A stretch of DNA of 64,000 nt from Siphonodentalium dalli (GCA_032622095.1 CP136061.1:188424369-188488368), one strand, 5' to 3'; counted from the first letter of the stretch, positions 11,573-23,590 are shown. Notes: generated from the letters alone by a model not told the origin. A program made the numbers and translations.

Positions 11573-11737
11573 TTTTATGCTCCTAAAATTCACAAAGAAT
11601 GTGTGCCGAGGCGACCAATTCTATCAGGAATTGGGACCATATCTGAAGGCATATCTAAATATGTGGATGGGATTCTGCAACATGTGGTGAATAAATCCAA
11701 TAGCTATACAAAGGACACGACTTATTTTGTTTTATGA
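11573..11737 (+). pseudogene. Penelope-like element RT fragment
   Basis: A 54-codon frame reads FYAPKIHKECVPRRPILSGI then GTISEGISKYVDGILQ and SNSYTKDT before a stop. This matches the Penelope-like element RT block (PKIHK, RPIVS, T..IS.FVD..L, SY.KDT). Upstream sequence appears related in other frames, so the element is frameshifted as well as truncated. I see no GIY-YIG endonuclease downstream. Penelope-like elements are common in invertebrate genomes. Confidence 0.8.
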
Positions 11738-12099
11738 ATGCTTTATTGCAAAGACACAAATTAATGCGTAACATGCAAAACACATATACAATATTTTATA
11801 TACAATTATCGACAGTTAATTCTCTTAAGGTCAATCCACACCGGACGCGAGCGGGCGACTACAACAGCCGTTTTCTGTCGTCCGTAGCATTTCAAAGCGC
11901 GCGATGTTTATATTCACGCCGCAAGCGATTGAATCGGTGGCCACGAGGCGATCACAACAGTGAATTTATCCTTCGTCTATTTCTCGCTTTGTGGCAAACC
12001 AGCGAGATAATCTGGTTATAGGGAGTATTTGGGGGGCTGGCCCCTGGAATTTCGGAAGTACCGAGTGGTCCCCCCTTAACCCCTCATTTTTTCGCCTTT
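11738..12099. other. Intronic, nothing recognised
   Basis: AT-rich, then a GC-richer stretch starting with a phrase like CACACCGGACGCGAGCG. No gene is supported. Confidence 0.35.
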
Positions 12100-13090
12100 A
12101 ATTATCAATAACAAGAAGAAGAAAAAGAGAGAGAAAAAAAGTTCTTTCTCTTCCTCTTCGCCGTTGGTGATGCTGACGAAGGAGCATCCGAGTAAGAGGT
12201 GTTGCTGGGGTTGCTGTCGGCCCTGTACTCGACTGTGTCCCGGCCTCTGATTCTGTCAGCCATATTGACCGGGTCACTGGCGTCTGCTGCAGTATAGATG
12301 TTTCTGTTAAACACCAGTTCTCTTTCTGCTCAGTTGAAGGTGTACATTTGTTGGTCTCCCGCAGCAGCGAGTACACGGGACCTCATATCTTCTATGAGGT
12401 CGTAAGCATCCGGTGGTTCTCTTCCCGGGAGGTGAAGACTCCGGCTCATACCTCGGCGTCTTCGGGACTGTAAAGGAGTCCTCCCTCTCTGGCTGGGATG
12501 ACTCTGGTGGAGAATCCAGCCCCAACTCGAAATTGGACTGTTCCATAGCAGCAGCCGCAGAGATGACGTCAATCGGTTCCTGCTGTGGTGGTGGTGGTGG
12601 TGGTGGTGGTGGTGGTATTACAGTCGCCACAGCATCCACTGTAGAGGCTGTCTGGTGGTCTCAGTCGGCCTCTGAGGTGGTCGATCAGTGGATGTGGCAT
12701 CCGGAAGTGGGTCCTGTCCAGGGTGGACCAGGTGGAAAGTAGCTGGGCGTTTCTCAGCCTTCCTCTCAATCCAACTGGCCCTTCTTTCGGCGTCCCCCCG
12801 ACGGTGTCCCGGGCATTTCTTCGCTTTCATCTTCCTCGTCTGTGTAGCCTGCCAACTGGGGTCTTCCCAGGGCCGCTGCTGGTAGAGGGTGCGACGCTGA
12901 ACTCCAATGCCACGTCCAACCGACCACAAAGTGCATGGATAGTCCAACGCGCACAATGGGCCGAGTAAAAGCCTCACAACGCGTTGCAAATTTGGCTGGG
13001 TATGAGCTCAATAAGCCTAATCCAAAACCAAGCTCGACAAAAAAGTCAAAGCTCGACAAAAAAAGTCACGAACCACTCAAGGTGCCTTCC
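12010..13090 (-). repeat. Unclassified low-complexity repeat unit with coding-like bias
   Basis: On the minus strand a unit begins near 13083 with GTGACTTTTTTTGTCGAGC and CTTGGTTTTGGATTAGG. It runs through GC-rich sequence whose frames encode acidic, Pro-rich and Ser-rich low-complexity peptides, including a poly-Pro run from (GGT)10 at 12588-12616. It ends near 12010-12110 with a GC hairpin-like GGGGGGCTGGCCCCTGG. The start block (12900-13080) is closely repeated at 53190-53350, and related units follow one another at 53390-55450. No domain is recognised. It could be a decayed family of mobile elements or gene fragments. Confidence 0.55.
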
Positions 13091-13689
13091 ATTGAGTGGC
13101 CGGATAACGAATGTATGAATTATAATTGGGACAATTGGGTCGCTGTTAAATAGGATATTTATACGTGCGCATTCCTCCTATTTGAATGCGACACATTCGT
13201 TCGTCGTCGCGATAACAAATGTGGTGAAAGACTTTAGCGACATGCTGATAACTGAAGTGCAAGGATAAATAAGAAGAGAAATTGCCTGGGAAGAGCTCGA
13301 CGTAATAACAGGATAGTCTGGTTATTTTATGGTCCAAATCAATTCCAGGTTTGTGAAGTCACTTTGCCCACAATTCCCATTCCAAGCTTGTGAAGTCACT
13401 TTGCCCACAATTCCCCACCCCAATAAAAAACTCACAAACTGGAACTATAGAATTAAATTAAATTAACCGCAATTGTTATGAGAATTCCACTTGACATATA
13501 TACTATATTTGACAATTAAATGAGTTTGAAAAACTCTTACATGTATATGTTTAGCAAATTCTGATTATTATTAAAATGTCCATATACATTGTATTTGTGA
13601 CCTGCCTGTAAATGGTGCACTCAAACGAAGATCTACCCAAACCATCGCGCGCGTCGAAGCGATCCTGTCGCTTTCTATGGAATACTATT
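13091..13689. other. Intronic, with a short 38-bp duplication
   Basis: GTGAAGTCACTTTGCCCACA occurs twice in close succession (about 13350 and 13390). Otherwise AT-rich and featureless. Confidence 0.45.
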
Positions 13690-14090
13690 AGGGCCACTTC
13701 CTAAAACATGCGCCATTAGTAACGCGCCGAAAGCGACAAAATGTGCGCCGTTACGCTGCACTTTTTATCGCTTTCGGCGCGCGCCAACTAGTGCGATATT
13801 AGTGCGATATTATCGCATGTTTCGGCGCGACAAAATATGCGCCGTAACGGCGCACTTTTGTCGCTTTCGGCACTTTCGGCGCGCGCCAAAATGTGCGATA
13901 TTGGCGCATGTTTCGGCGCGCCGAAAGCGCCATAAAAGACAAAATATGCGCCATTGGCGCATGTTCGGCGCGCCCCGAAAGCGACATAAACGACGAAATG
14001 TGCGACTAATGGTGCATGTTGTGGCACTTTTTGTCGCTTTCGGCGCACTTTTTGTCGCTTTCGGCGCATATTTCCATTTATTTATCAAAT
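13690..14090. repeat. GC-rich palindromic satellite (TTTCGGCGCGCCGAAA family)
   Basis: Irregular repeats of three building blocks fill the interval: TTTGTCGCTTTCGGCGCA, AAATGTGCGCC-like and GCGATATTGGCGCATGTT. Several combine to self-complementary segments such as TTTCGGCGCGCCGAAA near 13912. The block is strikingly richer in CpG than its AT-rich surroundings. Its Arg/Lys-rich reading frames on both strands are artefacts of the repeat. Confidence 0.85.
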
Positions 14091-15149
14091 TTAGCATGGA
14101 GCTCAACATGGCAATTTTGTCACTAAATCGGCCCCGCAGTCAGAGCAAAGATAATCATCCCTCTATCCCGTTCCTGTGAGGACATCACCCCCTCATTTTG
14201 GTTTTCGTGTGGGATTCAGGCCATGTTCATGGGGCACGCGGGATTTGTGCCTCTCTGTTAACTGGTACTGGAGATTCGTATGCCCAATTTAACGGATAAT
14301 ATTCAACAAGAAGTCTCATACGCTGCTTTTAGAGCACCAAATTACACAACTTTTGATTATTTTCCAGCCGTAATGATACACGTGGGTCAAAAGAACGTTT
14401 TGTTTACTAAATCGGCTCTGTAGTCAGAACCATGGTAGGACTATCCGGGGATCCTTTCACAAATGTGCGGTGCCACTCCATGTGCGTCTATACAGCTGGA
14501 GAGTGGCCGCATAGCCCCTTTCAATCTTTCGAAAATTAGGCTGAAGCCATGCATGGACCTCAACACAATATGTCCTCGAAGAAATAGGTTCATATTGGAC
14601 CTAAAAATTGACACAGGTACATATGGACATATTTGATTCCGAAATAAGCCTATAGTGTATCTTCTTTTAGCTGATGTTACGAGCATTAATTATGGATAAG
14701 ACGTGTTTGGTATCGAAGTACTAACAATTATTTTTTTAATGACTGAACTCGGCTATATCAAGAAACAGCATGTCCCAACCAAGAGCCATAAATATTCCCG
14801 GAATTCCCTTGATCGCCGGCGAACTTGTTTCCTCGATATATATCCACATTCAGTTGTGGAATTTTGCACAGAATGCTATAAAAATTGACTTTTGTGACGA
14901 AATTCAACATAATATTAGTAAAAAGCTCGCACATCCTTCCAAAAAACTGTCCCGTTCTCAAGAATCTTTACCCAAACGCATGTTAAAGACGGCTTGTAAT
15001 TTCACAAAAAACTAAATTTCTTTAGACCTGCAGAGTGAGGTGTGTGTTACGTTTTGTCGAAAAAAATATAACCGAGTGTCAGATCGTCGTGCAATTTTCT
15101 ATCTTTCCGATTTTGAGAGTCGAAATCGAAATCGTAGGTTTATTCGGCG

Positions 15150-16120
15150 TCATTTCCCAAACGCATACAATTTGAATTTTATATAAACCCAAGGTGAACG
15201 ACCGAATGTTTTTTAACGCACGTAGTGTCGATTCGCACATAAACTAGTTGTTTTACGTGGGTGGAAGATATTTGAAGTATTAGCGCATGACAAAGTGAAA
15301 ATCGTCATTACCCAAACGCTATTTAGCGTTTGGGTAATGACGCATCTTTTATATTGAAAGCATTTTATAATTTATATGCTGGAGGTGAATGATAAAACTG
15401 TATTTGGACGCACATAAAGTAAATGTGTTCATAAATTAGTTTATTCCAGTGTTGGGGAAATATTCGAAATATACTGGTACGACAAAGTGAAAATAGTCAT
15501 TACCCAAACGTGTCATTACCACAACGCGCCATTGCAGAATCGCTGAACGCGTTTGGGTAATGCCGTTTGGGTGATGACGATTTTTATTTTCACTCTATCG
15601 TTATATATACGCAGTTTAACATACAAGTGGATACAAAATTCGAATATTTACGCCAATACGATTGTTTTACCTGGAATTCGTTGAATCCAAGACCGACCAG
15701 CGCCTTTATACAAACGACGCATCATTACCCAAACAAAATCGTCATTACCCAAACGCAAAAATCACCGGTTTGCAGAATTTGTATTAAAGACTCAAAGTTT
15801 TACGATTACACCGTCCATGTATAAGTAAATTTGACATGCGTTTGCGTACCGAAGTTGCTCATCATTTTTGCTTATCCGCGAAATATCAGGAATAATTATC
15901 ACTAATTTCTATATAAATAGGGCACAATGTCTTTGTTAAATATGCGAAATGACACCATATACAACAAGAAGTTATTTGAAATAGTATCCAAAATATGGAA
16001 TAAAATAGAATAGTTTGGTCTATTTCACCGATTCTCGAATAAGGCGCATTTATACTACCGCTAAATGGCGTTTGGGTAATTTTTACCCAAACCAGCCCAA
16101 ACGCGATAAAATCGAAATAT
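15150..16120. repeat. Cluster of GTCATTACCCAAACGC motifs
   Basis: At least ten copies or near copies of CATTACCCAAACGC, in both orientations, are spread over 1 kb (for example near 15155, 15306, 15328, 15500, 15550, 15725, 15745, 16070). The pair at 15306-15343 forms a perfect 18-bp stem with a 2-bp loop. The cluster is one of the segments present in the left arm of the large inverted repeat and absent from the right arm. No coding potential. Confidence 0.8.
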
Positions 16121-17829
16121 CGAGAAAAACGTTAGAACATAATTTTTTCCAGCTCTATTTTCTCGTTATTTAGACGCTACTTAGTCATAATTCAGCCACA
16201 TCTGACAATGGAGTCAATTTTCAATTTCGGGTAAACTCAGTAGTGAAAATTGTTCATTTACCATATAATCACCCATGTGGTAGCCTGTTCTCGTGAAAAT
16301 AATACGGCTTATCAAGTTAGCATGTCGTGTTTTGGCCCATATAGAGCGTATAATGGACTTATACACGTTACAAATTTCGTTGACTGGCGCGGGCCACAGT
16401 GAATACACAGTATAACGTACGTACATCTGTTAAGTTGTGATTCTGTTTATTCCTGTTATTATCAGCCCATAATTAATTTATAATAAGTCAATATAAATCC
16501 ATAATGGCATTAAAATGACTCTCGATTACATTCGTGGTGGAATCAAATTGAGGCAATTATATACCCACTATGGACCTAAACAAATCCTATTATAAGTTCA
16601 TAACATGATCATTTCTGCGAGAACAATATGATATTATTTCGCGCAACTATAAAATTAACCCGTATTGTGTTTATTTTCACGAGTACAGACTGCTTAAAAT
16701 GGCATCTGTAATCAGTCGTGCATAAGGGTCAAAATACCATTTTACGTTGCTGTATCTGCTTCGTAGCCAGAACCGTGATTGCATCCGGGAATCCTTTCAT
16801 ATTCGTGAAGTGCCATCGTATGTGCGTCAATAAAGCAGGGCCATATAGCTCCTACCTATGTTTTTTTTTCTCCAAAATTGGGCTGAAGTCGTCAATTAAG
16901 CGCTATTGTAATGCGACCGCATGTTCTAGGCAGAATAAGCATAATATGGACTTATTTTTAAATGTCGCGTTTTGGGCCCATATATACAGCGTATTTGAGA
17001 ACAAGTACATTCTATATGGGAGTCAAAGTCGGCTTTCAAATTATTTAAATATACTTTTTCATCGATACGACGTACCAGATGCACACTCTTTGTAATGTAT
17101 TTCGCTGCGGTCCGCGTGATTCAACCGAATAACGGACATACATTTAAGACCTATATGGGATTATTTCAGAAAAAATAAGTCCAATAGGAACCTATGTGGC
17201 TATTTATGTTCAATATGAACCTATTGGCACGAGGATATGTTGAATGCTATTGGTGACCACTTCTGTGGTGGATTCGCCATGGGCTCTTCACCATTGAATT
17301 ATCACGGACCCCATTATACCCGACCACAAATTGTGCGTAAGTCGTGTCTTCCGACAACACGGTCCTTAAAATGTTGTTAAAAATTCCGCTTGTGAGAACC
17401 TAATTACGCTACTTGTGACTATAATTCGCCCATTCCCCCACAGGGTTCACCCTGTTAAAACATTAGCCCGGTACCCCATATACCCGACAACAAGTTCGGC
17501 GTAAGTCGCGTTTGCCGACAACACGGTCCATAAACATCTAGCTAAGTTTCAGACTGTATAAGATGGTAATGCTATATATTCGTCATATACGTTTGTGGGC
17601 ATTCGTCCACATCCACCACATAGGCAAATCACTACCTGACACGACTTATGCCCAATTTGTGATCGAGTTTAATGATGTCATTGAAAAAAGTCGGACGAAA
17701 ATCTGGACAGTTCAGAAATGGACGTGGAAAATGACAGAGATAACTACAGAATAATCCATTGCCACCTCGGCCAAACAGTTTTGACCGAAAACTTTCGGGT
17801 CGATTTTCAAAAGGTGAGTTATGATCTCG

Positions 17830-18880
17830 TCCAATCCCGTTCCTGTTAAACCAAACCGTAACCGGAACGAGATCATAAACCTAACCCTGACCCTAACCGG
17901 ACGGAACCGGACCATATATAACCATACATGTTATATATCCTAAATGGAAACTGACGGATTGGGACGACGTGGGTAGGTGCAGGGATAGAATAAATGTTGA
18001 AACTATGCCAAATTTTCATTTCAATCACTAGCAAAGATTGAAATGAAATCTTGGTCTGTAACTATAGTTACAACGAGACTGGGTTCGCGTTATAATGGTT
18101 CCGACCGGTTATATTTAGGTTTGGTGTATATAACGACCCGTCCTGTCCCGTGACCTGCCCTAACCCTATAATGTTAACCGAGACGGGTCTGGTGGGTTTC
18201 TAAACATTACCCTATAAACGAAACGTGAACCTAATCCTAACCCTGACCCTAACGAATCTGGATGGGACACAAGCTCTAAATCTACTCGGATTGGGGTGGA
18301 ACCGATCGGACACTAAACCTGACCGTGACACTAATTAACCAGCATTGGCCTGATCGTGACCATGCACATGCCCCTGGGGAAAAATAGCAGTTATACCAAT
18401 ATATACTATAACAGTGATCACTGTTATATATATAGTATATATTGGTATATCTGCTATTTATCCCCAGGGACCTGTCATCGTGACGCGATCCTAGCCCTAA
18501 CGGGAATGTGGAAGATTACGACTGGACACTCACCCTGAACCTATAACCAGGACTAGCGGGTCCCTAACCGTAATCATGACCCCTATTAGGGTGGGGCGAG
18601 TCCACCGTGACGGGATCATCTAACGATGATCGAGATAGGATGCATGGGATGGGATGGGTCGTGATGATATATCCAACCTGACCAGGGCGGGATCGACAGG
18701 TTGTGACGAGACACTACCTCTTAACAAATCACAGCAGCATCACGGAAACGGTATGGGACGGAACCATAAACCTAAACCCAACGAGAACTGGACGGGACAT
18801 TAACCTAAATGTAAACATGACCATATAATCAGGAAGTGACGGGATCGTAACTGTGTATACATGCACCTATATATGAGTAT
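17830..18880. repeat. Degenerate CCCTAACCCTGAC-type repeat
   Basis: Many scattered phrases such as CCTAACCCTGACCCTAACCGG, GTGACGGGATC and GAACCGGACC give a telomere-like, highly degenerate composition. A true (TTAGGG)n tract is not present. No coding frames of note. Confidence 0.55.
18372..18469. repeat. Near-perfect 98-bp palindrome
   Basis: Two ~49-bp arms, CCCTGGGGAAAAATAGCAG on the left and its complement on the right, meet at GTGATCAC (centre near 18420). Only a few mismatches and small indels separate them. It is a foldback-type MITE or a cruciform-forming sequence within the CCCTAA-like block. Confidence 0.85.
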
Positions 18881-19797
18881 ATATATACACGACATGCACG
18901 CCCATGGTGTGGCAACGCCTGAGTAATACAGCCTATTCTCGTGAAAATAAGCAAATACGGGCTTATTATATATTTGTTCGAAATAAGATCATATTGGCAT
19001 TATCTGAAAGCTCAAATACACTCTATATGGGTCTAAACTCTGGTTATTAAAAGAGCCCTATATGGGACGATTTCAATATGAGATAATACCGTATTGTGCT
19101 TATTTTCACGAGAACAGACTGCAAAATAACACGAATAAACTAACCAATGAGTTACCAGATGTACGGTAAGCTCTTTATAATGTGCTTCCACTGTATACAG
19201 CGCCATCTAACGAAATAACGGGTATATGTCCAATGTGGGCTTATTGCAGAATAAAATAAGTCCAATACGAACCTATGTAAATAGTTTGGTCCAATGTGAA
19301 CTTATGTGTACGAGGTATGTTGTGCATACTCAAATACTGTCTATATGGCCCTAAACTTGGTTATTAACATAACCCTATATATCGCTGATTTTATAGCACC
19401 AAATTACATAAAATTTTGATTATTTCCAGCCGAAGTGACATATTGTGCACGATGTAATTCAGTCTAACATCTGTTGATATGTTGAATCCTTTTTTGAAAA
19501 ACTATGAGATTCGTATTTATTGAGTTATGAATAAATATCATGGATTTATATCCAAATAACATCATTCCCCTTCTAATTTTTCAAACATTGGATAGAAGTC
19601 CTGTATAGGGTTCAAAGTAGCACCTTTTGTTATTAAATCGGCCACGCAGTCAGAAACATGCTTTTTTCAGACAAATTTTCCAGACTCGTTTCATATTAAG
19701 GCGGTGCCAGCTCATGTGTCTCTATAGTTCTGTGCCATGACCATGTGATGGTGTAATTTAGCTCTAGTTTATATACAACTAATACAAGTTAATACTG

Positions 19798-20671
19798 ACA
19801 ACTAGCAGCTAACATATTCATCCATATCACCGGTATTTACGACATCCCGTTTACCCTCTCTACTTCGCTGTTTCGAACCGTCCCTGTAACTATTACTCTG
19901 TCACTTTAGCCCAATGCTAAACGCTCTAGTATCGCTATTTTAAATACCACAGGTAAGCTCAACGCTGATTGGATGACACACAGCCGGCGCGTAAATTATC
20001 AAAGGTCAAATATTTCGCCGGGTTTCCAGATTGTTTTACCTGTCTTATCAGAAAGCGTTGTCTTCAGGTTTGAGTTTATTTTGTCGTAAAGATGTCGCCA
20101 AGTTTTGATTATGGTTGAACGCAGATTATGCTGACATAGTGGCCTATGTCCCATTGAACTGGTATGTTCACAGTTTCTATATGTTATCGTTATAATCATG
20201 TTTTTATTAATACTTTTGTCTTCAAGTAAATCAGCATAGAGTTTGTCCATTTTGACATAAAGTATATACAGCCCAATACTTTTGTGAGGTTATCTCCCGA
20301 TAACCTGAGATGCCAGTTTATAGATATCTCAATTAGATAGATTGGATATCTGGCATCTCTTGTATTTTCAGGAACTCCTCAAGTTCCTTTAACATATATG
20401 TGTGTATGCACATATGCGTGCTTATCATGCAAATGGTAATATATTTGCATTTGGTTGCAGGGCCTATTCTATGCCTATACTGGTGTATTATAACACTCTG
20501 TGTTATGTGTGCAGACTATGCCAGTCTGTATATGTTGTTTGAAGTGATTGTATGTGCTGATGGTGATGATGATAATCGAGATGCTATTCTTATGAAAGAT
20601 GAATAAATGCTATTGAAGACCAATACAGGTAATATGAACTTTCTATAGACCCTGCCCACCAAGATTGAGAA
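19798..20671. repeat. Left arm of inverted repeat flanking Gypsy fragment
   Basis: This 874-bp segment is repeated in inverse orientation at 22317-23234 with only a few differences and one ~43-bp indel. It contains an 83-codon frame (20250-19999, minus; starts MDKLYADLLEDK) that is conserved in the other arm (23033 end, plus strand) with two amino-acid changes. The inner part (from about 20284) is LTR-like. I do not recognise the 83-residue product. Frame conservation between two recent copies is weak evidence of coding. Confidence 0.85.
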
Positions 20672-20770
20672 TTCATTGACAGAGCCCATACTGCCAAAGC
20701 AAACTATAAATTTAATGTCAAAGGCTCGAGGACATTAATACTTAAATGGACCCATAGTAACCCTCTGACA
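20284..20770 (+). mobile_element. Probable 5' LTR of a Gypsy-type element
   Basis: The segment starts TGTGAGGTTATC, contains AATAAATGCTATTGAAGACC as a plausible polyadenylation region near 20604, and ends CCTCTGACA. It is followed at 20773 by TGGCGCCTGACGTGG, which has the form of a primer-binding site of a Ty3/Gypsy element. An inverted copy of all but its last ~100 bp lies at 22317-22700. The precise 5' boundary is uncertain. Confidence 0.6.
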
Positions 20771-20772
20771 TT

Positions 20773-20787
20773 TGGCGCCTGACGTGG
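20773..20787 (+). promoter_or_regulatory. Putative tRNA primer-binding site
   Basis: TGGCGCCTGACGTGG, two bases after the LTR-like CA end, resembles the tRNA-complementary PBS (TGGCGCC-type) of many Ty3/Gypsy and retroviral elements, where minus-strand DNA synthesis begins. Confidence 0.6.
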
Positions 20788-21059
20788 TAATGGCAGTGGT
20801 TCCAGAATTCTTGGAAATTCGAAGATGTTGTATATGTTAATTTAAGTGGAACTGGTAAACCAGCCCAAAAATAACTCGCTGGAAACTGGGAAATCCCAAC
20901 CTGTCAACTGAGGACGCGCACGCAGTAACAACAATGTGTCGCCCGTGTGATCTATTGGTTCTGTGGATTCAGTGATTGTTTGATCCAGTGCAGTGTGTAG
21001 GCAAACTATCGTGCTATTCAATTATCGCTTGGCCAAGTCGCGCATCGATGGAGTGATGC

Positions 21060-22316
21060 GGGTGATAGCATATGGCAGCCGAGGTACTACTGCCGCAGAG
21101 AAGAATTATCCCGCCCATGCACAAATTATAATTTTTAGCTTAGAAATGGTCAGTTACAGAGAAGTTTTATGATTACTTATATGGAAATTATTTTGTTGTA
21201 TATACAGATAATAATCCTTTAACTTATGTACTTACTTCAGCTAAATTAGATGCTACAGGTCAAAGATGGTTGTCAGCCCTTGGTGCTTTTAAATTCGATA
21301 TTCTGTATAAGCCTGGTAAGACCAATACAGATGCAGATGTTTTATCTAGGTTAGATGAGCCTTCTTCAGCTTTTAATCATGAATTTATTCCAGTTGAATC
21401 TGTAAAGACTATCTGTAACTCTTTACAGGTACAGCAGCCTTTTGTTGAGAGTTTATGTGTAGACTCAGATGTATTGAAACCAGTTGATGAATTAGGTTAT
21501 GATCTTGATGAGATGAATTACAAGGATTGGAGGAGAGCACAGGAGCGAGATAATGTTTTATCATTTTGGATGACAGCAGTTAGGCAGAAGAAATGTCCGA
21601 ATAGAAGGTCTTTGCCTCCTTCAAAGGATCATTCTCCTTTTTTCGGGCATTTTTCGAAGTTGAAGTTGCAGAGAGGTGTTTTATATAGAGAGTCAACTTT
21701 TAATGGTAGTTCAACGTCTCAACTTGTATTACCTTCTTCTTATGTTAGACTTGTATTGAAGTCATTGCATAATGACATTGGACATCCCGGACGGGATAGG
21801 ACTATTTCTCTGGTGAAAGAAAGATTTTATTTCCCCAGCATTGACAGTATAGTAGATAACTGGATCAAGAATTGCCATAGATGTATAAGGAGAAAGACTT
21901 CTACAAATTTTAGAGCTCCTTTAGTTTCAGTTTCTACTTCACAGCCACTTGAGTTAGTTTGTATTGATGTTTCGAACCTTGTAGAGGTGGTTATGAAAAT
22001 GTTCTTGTTATTACAGATCACTTTACTAAGTATGCTCAAGCTTTTACTACCAAGAATCAGACAGCCAAGACTACAGCCGATATCTTATTCAATAATTTAT
22101 TTATTCATTATGGATACCCACAGCGTATACACAGTGATCAAGGTGCAAATTTTGAGTCACAAGTTATTTCAGAACTCTGTCAGCTGTGTGGTATACAGAA
22201 GTCTAGGACTACGCCTTACCACCCCATGGATAATGGCATTACAGAACGATTTAATCGTACCCTCATAGGAATGTTAGGTACTCTTCATCCTGACCAAAAG
22301 AAAGATTGGAAATCCT
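21060..22316 (+). pseudogene. Gypsy-type RNase H - integrase fragment, frameshifted
   Basis: The fragment begins within RNase H (VIAYGSRGTTAAEKNYPAHA near 21083, then FVVYTDNNPLTYVL in another frame) and continues through GQRWLSALGAFKFDILYKPG. The integrase zinc-binding HHCC module follows (HNDIGHPGRDRTISLVKERF with CHRC, about residues 167-205 of the 21270 frame). The integrase core is out of frame from about 21985; its blocks VITDHFTKYAQAF, HSDQGANFES and ITERFNRTL give the D,D,E triad. Gag, protease and most of RT are missing between the leader (to about 21050) and RNase H. The 3' end is cut at 22316, where an inverted LTR copy begins. It is inactive. Confidence 0.9.
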
Positions 22317-23234
22317 TTCTCAATCTTGGTGGGCAGGGTCTATAGAAATTTCATATTACCTGTATTGGTCTTCAATAGCATTTATTCATCTTTCATAAGA
22401 ATAACATCTCGATTATCATCATCACCATCAGCACATACAATCACTTCAAACAACATCTACAGACTGGCATAGTCTGCACACATAACACAGAGTGTTATAA
22501 TGCACCAGTACAGGCATAGAATATGCCCTGCAACCAAATGCAAATATATTACCATTTGCATGATAAACACGCATATGTGCATACACAAATATATGTTAAA
22601 GGAACTTGAGGAGTTCCTGAAAATACAAGAGATGCCAGATATCCAATCTATCTAATTGAGATATCTACAAACTGGCATCTCAGGTTATCGGGAGATAACC
22701 TCACAAAAGTAATAAGATTAAAATATAATTAAAATAGGAAATATATTCCTAACTATTGGGCTGTATACACTTTATGTCAAAATGGACAAACTCTATGCTG
22801 ATTTACTTGAAGACAAAAGTTTTAATAAAAACATGATTATAACGATAACATATAGAAACTGTGAACATACCAGTTCAATGGGACATAGGCCACTATGTCA
22901 GCATAATCTGCGTTCAACCATAATCAAAACTTGGCGACATCTTTACGACAAAATAAACTCAAACCTGAAGACAATGCTTTCTGATAAGACAGGTAAAACA
23001 ATCTGGAAACCCGGCGAAATATTTGACCTTTGATAATTTACGCGCCGGCTGTGTGTCATCCAATCAGCGTTGAGCTTACCTGTGGTATTTAAAATAGCGA
23101 TACTAGAGCGTTTAGCATTGGGCTAAAGTGACAGAGTAATAGTTACAGGGACGGATCGAAACAGCGAAGTAGAGAGGGTAAACGGGATGTCGTAAATACC
23201 GGTGATATGGATGAATATGTTAGCTGCTAGTTGT
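22317..23234. repeat. Right arm of inverted repeat flanking Gypsy fragment
   Basis: Inverse copy of 19798-20671, starting inside the integrase coding sequence and ending ...GCTAGTTGT at 23234. It has an extra ~43-bp AT-rich segment (22706-22750) compared with the left arm. The 83-codon frame at 22782-23033 is intact. Confidence 0.85.
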
Positions 23235-23590
23235 TTATTGAAGAAACAATCACATTGAGGAATGTCAAATACAGAATGTTCAATAGCATTGATAAGTGTA
23301 TACAGATATGGCATTCCTGGCGTTCACACATATCTCTTTCTTACTGCACGCACTCGCCTGGCTCACAGCATTCGCACACCAGTGGTATAAAGTTATACAA
23401 TACATAAATATATGCATATGCTTAGTATATATATAGTAAATGTATTATAAATATGTCGGATGTTTCGGATGGACTCAACTCTCAACATAGAGGCTATCGT
23501 GGAGATGGTGGTAGATATTATATGTTTTAACTGACTGCGTGATAATCGATAGGAGTCTCAAATATTAAAGTAACTTTGTCGAAATTTTTA
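23235..23590. other. 3' flank of the L1/Tx1-like LINE
   Basis: It lies after the ORF2 stop on the minus strand and probably contains the LINE's 3' UTR. I cannot locate a poly-A or other tail. A short AT repeat lies near 23395-23455. Confidence 0.4.

Larger units (their letters stand above)
14288..19797. repeat. Left arm of a ~21-kb inverted repeat
   Basis: Modules of this arm recur in inverse orientation and matching inward order at 32889-35237. The outer end TTTAACGGATAATATTCAACAA corresponds to the inverse of sequence near 35210-35237. The block around 14400-14600 (GAAAATTAGGCTGAAG) matches 34930-35090. 16440-16720 (CAGCCCATAATTAATTTATA) matches 34000-34270. 16720-17060 (CTGCTTCGTAGCCAGAACCG) matches 33640-33960. 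The inner end 19745-19797 matches 32889-32945. The arm is longer than its partner because it contains extra sequence (14640-16440 and 17250-18930). Short signatures such as CTTATTTTCACGAGAACAG recur many times in both orientations. Confidence 0.75.

Noticed and set aside
13690-14090. CRISPR-like or regulatory array
   Set aside because: No regular repeat-spacer pattern, and the host is an animal; it is a satellite of palindromic blocks.
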